From positions 10,454 to 18,957 of the forward strand of contig DIQZ01000016.1 in NCBI GenBank assembly GCA_002424305.1: a stretch of 8,504 nt of DNA, written 5' to 3'. This DNA comes from Firmicutes bacterium UBA5449. GTDB lineage: Bacteria; Bacillota; SHA-98; UBA4971. The translations under genes were made by a program, and so were the position numbers. Within the stretch, counting starts at the first letter, position 1; each line of letters starts with the position of its first letter. Below the pieces are notes generated by a model that worked only from the letters and a program-made list of their open reading frames with translations, had not been told where the DNA came from and made no database searches. Below, piece after piece: positions 1 through 6,742 of this stretch.

Positions 1-870
1 CTCTCCTTGCATCAAAGGGAGCTTCTCGTGCAATTGCAGGAAGAGTTTTCATTGGAACTTGCGCTTTTAGCGGGAGCGGAACGCTTCTTGTCGCCTAGTA
101 AGGACGATGCAAAGCAGATTGCCGCAGGCAGTCTCGGGCTGAGCAATACATCTTCTGTTTCCCCGATATCCACAGGCCCTAACCCTGAGACTATCAGCGG
201 AGGCAAGAGGCTTTCAGAGATAATAGGAATAGATCCGGTGACATCACAGGGAACCCCTGCCGCGAACCCTGCGAAGACCCTTAGTATTCCGCTGGATGCA
301 GGGGCAAAGGCAGAGCTTTCACTAGGTGTCCCATCAGTCGGTATCGGGCAAGGCACAGGTGAAAGCGAGGATGTCATAGCGAGGTTGGATCTTAAGTACG
401 CCTTGAGCCAACTTGCAATATTCAGGGCAAGTTGTGAATTGACTAAGGAAGAGGACGATGCGTCTCAAGACGGGGAGGCTTCTGCTGCGAGGGCTACTGC
501 TCTTCTAGGGATTGATTACAGTTTTGCCGTTTCTGATTCAGCGTTCATACAAGCAGGCTACAGCTATTCCAGGACTACAGATGTCCCTGTCCCGAAAGGT
601 GTGGAACTTGGTGCGCCGGCAAGCTCTGAACACACGGGTGACGGCAAGACTAAGTCTGCAGGTTTCTTTGGCGATTATGACGCTCCGGGGTTATCGCTTG
701 ATGCTCGTAAGCACATTGCCAGCTTAGGTGTGGGTTATACGTTTAGTGGTACCACATCTGTCGTGTTAGGTTACAGACTTATCGATTTTCATGAATTGGA
801 TCCGGAGTCGCAACTCCCCGGGGTCCATCGAACCAATATTGCTACTGCCGAGTTAACCATAAGGTTTTAG
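1..870 (+). CDS. Outer-membrane beta-barrel-like protein, 5'-truncated
   Basis: The frame is open to the left edge, so the gene probably starts upstream. The TTG at position 7 is the first possible start inside the window, but there is too little sequence before it to show an SD. Residue numbers count from that TTG. Residues about 1-40 look helical and about 40-115 are rich in Ser, Pro and Gly, like a linker. From about 123 on there are alternating amphipathic strands (124-147, 163-189, 236-261, 276-287). The protein ends in TIRF, and a terminal Phe is the usual signal by which the BAM machinery recognises outer-membrane barrels. I infer a small C-terminal barrel of perhaps 8 strands behind a linker. 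No substrate or family name can be given. It precedes the lptD-containing gene run but is separated from it by a hairpin and 91 nt, so it may be transcribed separately. It could also be a surface autotransporter-like or porin-like protein. Confidence 0.7.
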   Translation, partial: LSLHQRELLVQLQEEFSLELALLAGAERFLSPSKDDAKQIAAGSLGLSNTSSVSPISTGPNPETISGGKRLSEIIGIDPVTSQGTPAANPAKTLSIPLDAGAKAELSLGVPSVGIGQGTGESEDVIARLDLKYALSQLAIFRASCELTKEEDDASQDGEASAARATALLGIDYSFAVSDSAFIQAGYSYSRTTDVPVPKGVELGAPASSEHTGDGKTKSAGFFGDYDAPGLSLDARKHIASLGVGYTFSGTTSVVLGYRLIDFHELDPESQLPGVHRTNIATAELTIRF

Positions 871-903
871 AGTGTCATAGAAGGAATTAGAGTAGCTAAT
901 GTC

Positions 904-930
904 TGCGGGCTATTTGTCCCGCATTTTGTT
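904..930 (+). terminator. Possible rho-independent terminator after the barrel gene
   Basis: TGCGGG (904-909) pairs with CCCGCA (918-923) around an 8-nt loop and is followed by TTTTGTT (924-930). The stem is only 6 bp, but it is GC-rich and the T-tract sits directly after it. It lies 34 nt past the stop of the barrel gene and ahead of the strong SD of the next gene, so it may end the upstream transcript or attenuate read-through. Confidence 0.5.
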
Positions 931-961
931 CATTCTGATGGGAAGTTAGGAGGAGGGAATT

Positions 962-1942
962 ATGAGAAAGTTAGTCTCGATTATCACTGTGACTATGGTT
1001 GTTTTGGTGACCGCACTTAGCCCTGCATTTGCAGAAGGCCAGGCCTCAACTCTCCTGGAGAACCTTGAGAGTATTGAGATGTCTCTCTATGGAGAGCAAC
1101 TACCCGGAGCAATCATAGATCGGCTGGAACTGATAGAGAAGGACGTCTTCGGACAAGTAGAAACCGGCTCAATAGTGAACCGTATTAATAGAATCGGCTC
1201 TGCTACAGGAGGCGTTCTTGGTGCTAAGGTCTCTGTGGCGTATAAGCTCGCTTCAGTTGAGTGGTTCCTGAAAAGGCGGGTTGCTACGGAGCCGGTCATG
1301 ACAAAACTGGAGAAGCTTGAAACTATTGTGCTTGGTGAACCCGGAACCGGTTCCATGTCGTCGAGAGTAGACTATCTTCTTGCAGTGTGCTTGCCTGATG
1401 GGACTCTCAAGACAGAAGATGTAACTGTCTCAGGGGGCCAACCTGTCCTCATCAAATTACTTAAGAAACTTGATTCAAGTTCTGCCCAAAAAGGGCAGCG
1501 AGTAGAGATTGAAATAGCAAGGGACGTATTTATCGACACCCAACTTGTCATCCCTAAAGGCGCCAAGACGCTCGGAGTGGTGACAGATGTATCCCCTGCC
1601 GGACGACTGGGACGGGATGGAAAAATCGCTTTGGAGCTGACAGGTATTAAGGCATTGGACGGAACTGTGGTGCCTTTGGTTTTTGACGAGAAGACCAAGC
1701 AACTGAATGAGTCCTTGCAGTGGGCAATCGGCGCAGGGCTTGCAGGTTTTATCGTCTTTGGGCCGGTAGGTGCGCTTGGCGCTGTGTTTGTCCAAGGCAA
1801 AGACGCAATAATCCCCGAAGGTGCTGAATTCTACGTGGCTGTCGGATCAGATGTGAAGGTTCATGGAATGACACTCCCCGTAGACATTGTGGTTGAACTC
1901 ACCAAAGATTTGCCTGTCGTCGAAATAAAGCCGGGGAAATAG
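962..1942 (+). CDS. Exported protein with short internal repeats and a C-terminal beta-rich domain
   Basis: Start: ATG behind a very strong SD (AGGAGGAGGG, 948-957). Residues 1-24 form a clear signal peptide (MRKL, hydrophobic core, cut after AFA). Residues 30-78 and 111-139 carry degenerate repeats of the form L-x-x-(L/I)-E-x-(I/V)-(Y/F/L)-G-(4-5 residues)-G-(S/A)-(I/M)-x-x-R. They occur as LESIEMSLYGEQLPGAI, LELIEKDVFGQVETGSI and LEKLETIVLGEPGTGSM. Such helix-turn repeats suggest protein or envelope binding, but the function is not known to me. Residues about 158-300 form a second domain (VEIEIARDVFIDTQLVIPKG, then GVVTDVSPAGRLGRDGKI, then ALDGTVVPL). It resembles a widespread uncharacterised beta-barrel-like module that often ends with a Gly-rich hydrophobic hairpin (here 254-277) and a KDAIIPEGAEFYVAV segment. 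The gene lies 43 nt before lptD with no terminator between, so co-transcription and an envelope-assembly role are likely but inferred. Confidence 0.8.
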   Translation: MRKLVSIITVTMVVLVTALSPAFAEGQASTLLENLESIEMSLYGEQLPGAIIDRLELIEKDVFGQVETGSIVNRINRIGSATGGVLGAKVSVAYKLASVEWFLKRRVATEPVMTKLEKLETIVLGEPGTGSMSSRVDYLLAVCLPDGTLKTEDVTVSGGQPVLIKLLKKLDSSSAQKGQRVEIEIARDVFIDTQLVIPKGAKTLGVVTDVSPAGRLGRDGKIALELTGIKALDGTVVPLVFDEKTKQLNESLQWAIGAGLAGFIVFGPVGALGAVFVQGKDAIIPEGAEFYVAVGSDVKVHGMTLPVDIVVELTKDLPVVEIKPGK

Positions 1943-1985
1943 GTCGGGCCAAAAGAGCGTCCAATGACGTCCTAGGAGTGGGTAT

Positions 1986-3665
1986 ATGCGGAGCGATGGA
2001 AGGGTTGACACGCCTCCTCGCGCATCCCGGGTGGCATCTCCTGTAATAATAGTTTTTGCGATGATGGTGTGCGTGCTATCAGGACTTCTTACAGGATCGG
2101 CCTATGCAGGGGAATCCGGCATTGGCAATGATGGGATTGTGATAGAGGCTGATACAACAGAGTATCGGGTCGAGCCGGAAGGTACAGTAGTGGTGGCGCA
2201 AGGAAATGCGAAGGTGTGCTATGACGATTTCTTTGCTTCTGCTGACTACATTTGCGTTCTGGTAGGGCCCGGGGATCTGGTTGCCCGCGGAAATGTAGTG
2301 GCGCATCAAGCTACACGTACTATCAAATGTGAGCTCCTGACGCATAACTTCTACACAGGTAAAGGAAGTATTCTGGCACCGGATGCTCACATATCCGATC
2401 TGTACCTCCGGGGCAGTGAGATGAATCTGGAGCCTGGTGTCCTGACTTTAGATAATGCCTACGTTACCGGTTGTGAGCTGGATTATCCGTGCTACCGTGT
2501 GAGCACAAAGAGAATTGTGATATATCCTGATGATCGTGTCGTGGCAGAGTGGCCAATCCTTTGGTTCGGGAAGGTTCCGGTGATGATTCTGCCGAGACTT
2601 ACGTTTCCTCTGGAAGGAGACGGAATAGCTTACGGGGAAGGTAAGGGTATTCCTATCCCCAGCTTTAGTTATGACTCTTCCAACGGTTTTCTCATAGGAC
2701 TTACATACTTCGATAATACACGGGATTGGGGGACATTGAGGTACGAAGGCGCCTGCCTTTCGAGGCGTCAGGGGATCAAATTGCGCGGAGAGGCAGATCT
2801 TGCTTTAGGGCCTGGGAAGACAGGGATATTGGAAGGTGGATACACGTCATGGGAAGGATTCTCCGCTGCAGCCCGATACGGGATGTCTCTTTCAAACTCC
2901 TTAACCCTTGAGGCGAACGTGGGATATGTCCCCGTTAATTCAGGAGGCAACTCAACCCGGTGGAAAGGATTCGTGCCGGGGGATGTAGAAGGCAAGTTGC
3001 TGGTGCAGACCGGTAGCCAGGCGCCTATTAAAGCTAAGGCAACGGTTGCTAAGGAGATCCGCTCAACAGGGGACGTATACCGTATACCGGAGTTTGAGAT
3101 ATCGACGAAACCGGTCTCTATTCCGGGGAATATTGGGTCGATTACTTTGTCCGGCGGTTTCGGACGATTTGAGGAGCATTCGCGCGCGGTGGAAGCGAGT
3201 AGGACTCACGTGGCTGCATTTTTCGTATCGCCTACTATCCGACTTTCCAGTGGAATAAGTGGTAGTCTGTCTCTTAATACCAGGCGAGCATGGTATGAAA
3301 CCGGGGATATTCTTGACTCATTCAATGTCGGCGCTAAGGTGAGGGGGAATTTCGGAGAGGCGGAGACCTTCAGCGGAATTGTACCCAAGGCCAAGGTAGG
3401 ACTTAGCTATGATTTCACTCAGGTGCAGGGTTCCAGTCCATTTGCATTTGATAAGATAAGTCCTATGAACAAAGCCTCAGGAAGTCTAGACTATCGAGTC
3501 AACAAAGACTGGAGCATAGGCATTTCTACGTCCTATGACTTTGTCAACCACAGTATCCCGGATGTGGGGGTTCTTCTGATACATCACAACCACTGCTACG
3601 ATATCCAGGCTTCCTGGCATAAGAAGCAGCAGGTATTTGGAATAGAAATGAAGTTTATCAGATAG
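1986..3665 (+). CDS. lptD: LptD/OstA-type LPS-assembly outer-membrane protein
   Basis: In the Lpt pathway LptD receives lipopolysaccharide from a periplasmic LptA-type bridge and inserts it into the outer leaflet of the outer membrane. Start: ATG 7 nt after AGGAG (1974-1978). The signal peptide has a long n-region with several Arg, a core at about 19-36 and a likely cut after AYA (residue 40). Residues about 50-155 are an OstA/LptA-like beta-jellyroll (GNAKVCYDDFFASADYI, then LVARGNV). Residues 161-209 carry the junction typical of LptD: TGCELDYPCYRVSTKRI, then WPILWFGKVPV, then PRLTFPL. The remainder is a predicted barrel, closing with HCYDIQASW near residue 536, which recalls the C-terminal Cys-containing strand of LptD. 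Cys163, Cys169 and Cys537 are candidates for structural disulphides. At 559 residues it is much shorter than the E. coli protein (roughly 780), and it ends in KFIR rather than Phe, so the barrel may be reduced. The family call is firm. True LPS transport is inferred. Confidence 0.85.
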   Translation: MRSDGRVDTPPRASRVASPVIIVFAMMVCVLSGLLTGSAYAGESGIGNDGIVIEADTTEYRVEPEGTVVVAQGNAKVCYDDFFASADYICVLVGPGDLVARGNVVAHQATRTIKCELLTHNFYTGKGSILAPDAHISDLYLRGSEMNLEPGVLTLDNAYVTGCELDYPCYRVSTKRIVIYPDDRVVAEWPILWFGKVPVMILPRLTFPLEGDGIAYGEGKGIPIPSFSYDSSNGFLIGLTYFDNTRDWGTLRYEGACLSRRQGIKLRGEADLALGPGKTGILEGGYTSWEGFSAAARYGMSLSNSLTLEANVGYVPVNSGGNSTRWKGFVPGDVEGKLLVQTGSQAPIKAKATVAKEIRSTGDVYRIPEFEISTKPVSIPGNIGSITLSGGFGRFEEHSRAVEASRTHVAAFFVSPTIRLSSGISGSLSLNTRRAWYETGDILDSFNVGAKVRGNFGEAETFSGIVPKAKVGLSYDFTQVQGSSPFAFDKISPMNKASGSLDYRVNKDWSIGISTSYDFVNHSIPDVGVLLIHHNHCYDIQASWHKKQQVFGIEMKFIR

Positions 3666-3676
3666 GGGGAGAAGCT

Positions 3677-4663
3677 GTGCAGGTGCTTGTCATGGGAGGG
3701 GCGGGCTACATAGGAAGTCATGTAGTCCGTGAATTACAGGAAGCAGGCCATTCCATTGTAGTGTATGATAGCTTGGAACACGGTCATGCCCAGGCTGTAG
3801 CAGGATGCGAGCTTATTCAAGGGGATATCGGAGATCCTGTCACTTTGAGCTCAGTGTTTGCGCAACACAAACCCGATGTAGTCATGAACTTTGCGGCATA
3901 TACGTCGGTAGCTGAATCCATGACTGATCCCGCTAAGTATTATCGCAACAATGTAAGTAAAACCCTGGTTCTTCTTGATACCATGGTTCATGAAGGAATT
4001 TGCAACATCGTCTTTTCTTCTTCTGCAGCTGTCTACGGTGAGCCTGAGCATGTTCCGGTGGATGAAGATGTAAGGTGTGCACCTACTAATGTTTATGGCG
4101 AGACAAAGCTCATGGTTGAAACAATTCTAGGTGCATATGACCGAGCTTATGGCCTCAGTCATGTCTCACTTCGCTACTTCAATGCTGCCGGCGCTCATCC
4201 TGCAGGAGATATTGGCGAGGATCACGACCCGGAGACCCAGCTTATCCCATTGGTACTCATGACCGCTCTCGGACTTCACCCGGAACTTCAAGTGTTCGGC
4301 CAGGACTATGATACTCCCGACGGAACCTGTATCCGGGATTATATCCATGTCTCCGATCTTGCTTCCGCCCATGTTCTGGCTGCTGAAGCGCTGGTAGAGG
4401 GTTCCGGATCCCGTATCTACAATCTAGGCAACGGTCAGGGGTATACAGTTCGTCAGGTCATAGAGACTGCACGTCGCATAACAGGGCGGGAGATTCCTGC
4501 GGTGGACGCGCCAAGGCGTCCCGGGGATCCTGCGACCCTTGTAGCAAGTTCAGACAAGATCAAAAACGAGCTGGGATGGACACCAAGATTCCCTGATTTA
4601 GAGGACATAATTGCCACAGCCTGGGAGTGGCATAGACGTCATCCTCAGGGATACTGTAGTTAA
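3677..4663 (+). CDS. galE: UDP-glucose 4-epimerase
   Basis: This cytoplasmic enzyme interconverts UDP-glucose and UDP-galactose with bound NAD, supplying galactose donors for surface glycans. It starts at GTG, 11 nt after the lptD stop, with AGGGGGA (3664-3670) as SD. It is an extended short-chain dehydrogenase. The NAD-binding glycine motif GGAGYIG is at 7-13, FSSSAAVYG at 113-121 holds the catalytic Ser region, and Tyr140-x-x-x-Lys144 is the catalytic pair in VYGETK. The substrate-side signatures RYFNAAGAHP (166-175), DTPDGTCIRDYIHV (212-225) and RRPGDPATLVASS (280-292) are those of GalE rather than a dehydratase. At 328 residues it is of normal length, complete, and keeps every key residue. 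The tight spacing to lptD argues for one transcript and links sugar-nucleotide supply to envelope assembly. A related specificity (UDP-GlcNAc/GalNAc or UDP-xylose epimerase) cannot be excluded by motif alone. Confidence 0.93.
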   Translation: MQVLVMGGAGYIGSHVVRELQEAGHSIVVYDSLEHGHAQAVAGCELIQGDIGDPVTLSSVFAQHKPDVVMNFAAYTSVAESMTDPAKYYRNNVSKTLVLLDTMVHEGICNIVFSSSAAVYGEPEHVPVDEDVRCAPTNVYGETKLMVETILGAYDRAYGLSHVSLRYFNAAGAHPAGDIGEDHDPETQLIPLVLMTALGLHPELQVFGQDYDTPDGTCIRDYIHVSDLASAHVLAAEALVEGSGSRIYNLGNGQGYTVRQVIETARRITGREIPAVDAPRRPGDPATLVASSDKIKNELGWTPRFPDLEDIIATAWEWHRRHPQGYCS

Positions 4664-4686
4664 GCATCGGGTAGGAGAGTCAAGTG

Positions 4687-4709
4687 TAAGGTAAGAGTAA
4701 GCATAAGGC
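4687..4709 (+). repeat. Degenerate TAAG mini-repeat in the galE-PAP2 spacer
   Basis: TAAG begins at 4687, 4692, 4698 and 4704, a period of 5-6 nt, inside a purine-rich 60-nt spacer that ends in AGAGAGGGAAGG before the PAP2 start codon. The first TAAG directly follows a GTG preceded by GGAG (4674-4677) at 6-nt spacing, giving a start-stop pair GTG TAA. This may simply be unstructured spacer that keeps the ribosome-binding region open. Confidence 0.4.
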
Positions 4710-4723
4710 AAGAGAGGGAAGGC

Positions 4724-5647
4724 ATGCAAAGGACTTCTTTTTGGGTGACCATGGTTCTACTTCTTGGATGCTGTTTGGGATTAGTGCTTCTTGTATCTTC
4801 ACAGGCTATTGCAGGGGCAGTCTTCGTGAGAGATGAGTTTAGCAATGGAGGCATCGGTAGTACGTTTTGCTGCGGTGTTTCCGGGGTTCAGAAGGGCTAT
4901 ACAGCACTCTCACTTGATGTTGCTGAGATCAGTGAAGCCCGTACAGAACTTCCGTCAGTTAGCGTTACAGGCGTTTCCGATGCTACTATAGAAGGCTTAG
5001 AAGGACTTGAAGTAGGCTACGTTGATGACACGAGAGTTCAGATCCTAACTGATCTTCATGATATTTACACATGCCCTATCCAAGTTAATGAAAACGATCT
5101 ATACCTTCTTATGGTGAGCGGCGGTGCGTTGCTTCTGATAGATCAGGATGTCTACGACAGGATTAATGCCGGACCTAGGACTCCTGAGTCCGGACACATC
5201 AGTACATTTATCACTGAATTAGGTAATAGCCTGTCAGCGCTGACCATTTGCGGCTTAATCTCTCGAAAGGATCCTGAAACAGCCTATCTCGGTGCAAATG
5301 CAGTAGCCTACTCGGGGATAGCTTGCCTGACACTGAAAGCAGCGTTTGGCCGTGCCAGGCCATGGTTGGGTGAAGGGCCATACGCATTTAACGGGCTTCA
5401 AATCAGCGATAGGTACAATTCAATGCCTTCGGGGCACAGTGCTACCGCCTTTGCACTGGCGACTGTCCTGGCACGGCAGTATCCCGAGTATAAGCGCATT
5501 TTCTATGCCTGTGCTTCACTAATTGCGCTCTCCCGCGTGTATGTCCATGCCCATTGGCCCAGTGATGTCTTAGTAGGTGCAGCTCTTGGCGTCTGGTCCG
5601 CGAATCAGGTTATGGGCAGTAGTAGGATCCTTGAGATACGATGGTGA
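4724..5647 (+). CDS. Exported PAP2-superfamily phosphatase
   Basis: Type-2 phosphatidic-acid phosphatases remove phosphate from lipid or lipid-linked pyrophosphate substrates, using a His nucleophile on the periplasmic face of the membrane. All three signature blocks are intact: K205-x6-R212-P213 (KAAFGRARP), P235-S-G-H238 (MPSGHSA) and S270-R271-x5-H277-x3-D281 (SRVYVHAHWPSD). The core with hydrophobic helices spans about 128-296. Residues 1-30 form a signal peptide or anchor. Residues about 31-120 are an extra N-terminal region with few hydrophobic stretches and a Cys pair (FCC, 48-50); minimal PAP2 proteins lack it. The ATG is preceded by AGAGAGGGAAGG. The gene is 60 nt behind galE on the same strand. 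Likely substrates in this setting are undecaprenyl diphosphate (carrier recycling) or lipid A phosphates, but motifs alone do not decide. It ends in EIRW, and its stop faces the convergent gene. Confidence 0.88.
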   Translation: MQRTSFWVTMVLLLGCCLGLVLLVSSQAIAGAVFVRDEFSNGGIGSTFCCGVSGVQKGYTALSLDVAEISEARTELPSVSVTGVSDATIEGLEGLEVGYVDDTRVQILTDLHDIYTCPIQVNENDLYLLMVSGGALLLIDQDVYDRINAGPRTPESGHISTFITELGNSLSALTICGLISRKDPETAYLGANAVAYSGIACLTLKAAFGRARPWLGEGPYAFNGLQISDRYNSMPSGHSATAFALATVLARQYPEYKRIFYACASLIALSRVYVHAHWPSDVLVGAALGVWSANQVMGSSRILEIRW

Positions 5648-5693
5648 TTATTGTCATATCGGCAAGCATTGCTACATCTTAACTGTAGATGTC

Positions 5694-5717
5694 TACCAAC
5701 AACAAATGTTATTGGTA
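5694..5717. terminator. Inverted-repeat hairpin between convergent genes, possible two-way terminator
   Basis: TACCAACAACA (5694-5704) and TGTTATTGGTA (5707-5717) are complementary except at one position, giving an 11-bp arm with one mismatch around AA. It begins 47 nt after the PAP2 stop and lies 2 nt beyond the stop codon of the minus-strand gene. A second weak pair, ACATCT/AGATGT (5674-5679 and 5687-5692), lies just before it. Neither is followed by a proper T-tract, so intrinsic termination is uncertain; a 3'-end stabilising hairpin is equally possible. Confidence 0.4.
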
Positions 5718-5719
5718 AC

Positions 5720-6358
5720 TTACCACCTCACACCTAGTCCGAAGAGCCCATGCGCAGCAAGGGCAGGCACATCTGCGAAACCTTCTGCTACAGGCACTCT
5801 AGCCCAGGCTGCTGTCATTTTTCCTTCCAGAATCCCGTAGACAGGGCCATAGATGTCTATGTTGTGCTGCGCTGCTGCTTGTCCACCAATGCCTGATAAG
5901 TAAAAGCCTCTTAAGAACCTGAAGTCCCCATGGGATTTCTCTCTGACTTTCGTTTCAGGGTGGCCTAGAATGATGCCTGCGCCTACGCGAAATACCTGTT
6001 GGCCCCGTTGGCACCCACGGTTGACCAATAGATAATTGTATCCGTGTGATACTTCAAAATGCTGGATATCACCTGAAGGATTCTCAAGGATCATCTTGTC
6101 ATGAATAAGTTCGAACTCCCATGATTTGTCATCTTCCCATTTGGCAACGCGCCACGAATAATAGGGTGCTTCCTCGAAAGGATGTGTTCCCCATGTTGCT
6201 TGATGCTTTATTACAGGGTATCCCTCTTGACGAATAACCAGTGGCAGTGACAGATGAGCACATGAGCCTCCCATTGCCTCAAAGCTCCAGGCAGCGTATG
6301 TAGATGGACAGAATACAAGCAGTGCTATAAGACAGAGCGCGACAATTCCCTTGGACAT
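5720..6358 (-). CDS. Small secreted, probably outer-membrane protein of an unnamed family
   Basis: The start is set by GAGGAGGAAG (6372-6363 on the minus strand), four bases before ATG at 6358. The frame stays open further upstream to an ATG at 6427, but that one has no usable SD and would bury the signal peptide, so 212 residues is preferred. Residues 1-22 are a signal peptide cut after TYA. Cys17 is preceded by Phe and so does not make a lipobox. The mature part is rich in aromatic residues, with alternating strands and loops: PYYSWRVAKW (65-74), SWEFELIHDKM (79-89), HFEVSHGYNYLLVNRG (100-115), VFRVGAGIILGHPE (122-135), then a conserved-looking tail of ARVPVAEGFADVP (186-198), AAHGLFGLG and a final RW. 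Similar tails occur, as I remember, in uncharacterised proteins of other diderm bacteria. I infer an outer-membrane barrel of about 8 strands. The HDK, SHG and AAH histidines might be catalytic, as in lipid A modifying barrels, but this is unproven. Confidence 0.75.
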   Translation of the reverse strand: MSKGIVALCLIALLVFCPSTYAAWSFEAMGGSCAHLSLPLVIRQEGYPVIKHQATWGTHPFEEAPYYSWRVAKWEDDKSWEFELIHDKMILENPSGDIQHFEVSHGYNYLLVNRGCQRGQQVFRVGAGIILGHPETKVREKSHGDFRFLRGFYLSGIGGQAAAQHNIDIYGPVYGILEGKMTAAWARVPVAEGFADVPALAAHGLFGLGVRW

Positions 6359-6475
6359 ATAACTTCCTCCTCGATTGTTAATTTGAGTTCGCCTATCCAG
6401 GTTCATGCTTGATAAAAGGTTACACATCCTTCGCTGACAGGCTAAGATACGTTATGATCCCGGATTTGGCTAAGA

Positions 6476-6502
6476 CATTAACATATATTGTATCAGTTAA
6501 TG
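6476..6502 (-). promoter_or_regulatory. Inverted repeat around a candidate -10 box
   Basis: CATTAAC (6476-6482) and GTTAATG (6496-6502) are perfect inverse copies 13 nt apart. Read on the minus strand, the spacer contains TACAAT (6492-6487), a 5-of-6 match to the -10 consensus, placed to give a leader of about 120 nt for the outer-membrane gene at 6358. The -35 position at 17-bp spacing reads TTTATT, a poor match. The arrangement resembles an operator laid over a core promoter, where a dimeric regulator would block or recruit polymerase. The regulator is not in this window. Confidence 0.4.
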
Positions 6503-6529
6503 GGAGGAAAATAAATCCATAAGAGGGAC

Positions 6530-6661
6530 TCACACGGCAAAGCGCGGAATCTGAGGATCGCTGGGTTTCTGATATTCGTCTCGCATGCGTTTTTGGGCTT
6601 CTCGATAGATTGCGATCTGTTTTGCATGCTCTTCGCTCCTTCGTCCATGGGAATTCCTCAC
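6530..6661 (-). pseudogene. 43-codon frame, gene remnant or small protein
   Basis: Minus-strand frame from GTG at 6661 to TGA at 6530. The peptide is charged and helix-prone: RRSEEHAKQIAIYREAQKR, then MRDEYQKPSDPQIPRFAV at its end. It reads like the C-terminus of a real protein rather than random translation. The same frame continues upstream past a TGA at about 6682-6680 into QEIQQIGKSVRELPQHNN (just after TAG at 6739-6737), which also looks protein-like. There is no SD before the GTG. The simplest explanation is a decayed gene whose upstream part has acquired stops. A genuine short basic protein is the alternative. I do not recognise the family. Confidence 0.35.
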
Positions 6662-6742
6662 TATTCTATCACAGACCCATCAGTTGTTGTGTTGCGGGAG
6701 TTCCCGGACGGATTTGCCGATCTGTTGAATTTCTTGCTAACG

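Noticed and set aside
1372..1800. 142-codon minus-strand open frame
   Set aside because: It lies wholly inside the well-supported exported protein gene, has no SD and gives a Ser/Pro/Thr-rich translation typical of an antisense shadow.
1943..1985. Terminator between the repeat protein gene and lptD
   Set aside because: No stem of useful length followed by T residues is visible, so read-through is the simpler reading.
4724..4774. Lipoprotein signal (LLGC) in the PAP2 protein
   Set aside because: The Cys falls in the middle of the hydrophobic core, only 15 residues from the start, and the hydrophobic stretch continues after it, so signal peptidase II cleavage there is unlikely.
5577..5840. 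Plus-strand frame spanning the convergent junction
   Set aside because: It overlaps the end of the PAP2 gene and runs antisense over the minus-strand gene; its translation has no domain-like pattern.
6359..6427. Longer start (MCNLLSSM...) for the minus-strand outer-membrane gene
   Set aside because: The ATG at 6427 has no SD at proper spacing and would place 23 polar residues before the signal peptide, whereas the ATG at 6358 has GAGGAGGAAG directly upstream.
6695..6706. CGGGA-GT-TCCCG as a terminator
   Set aside because: The loop would be too small unless the last pair opens, the stem is then 4 bp, and no T-tract follows.
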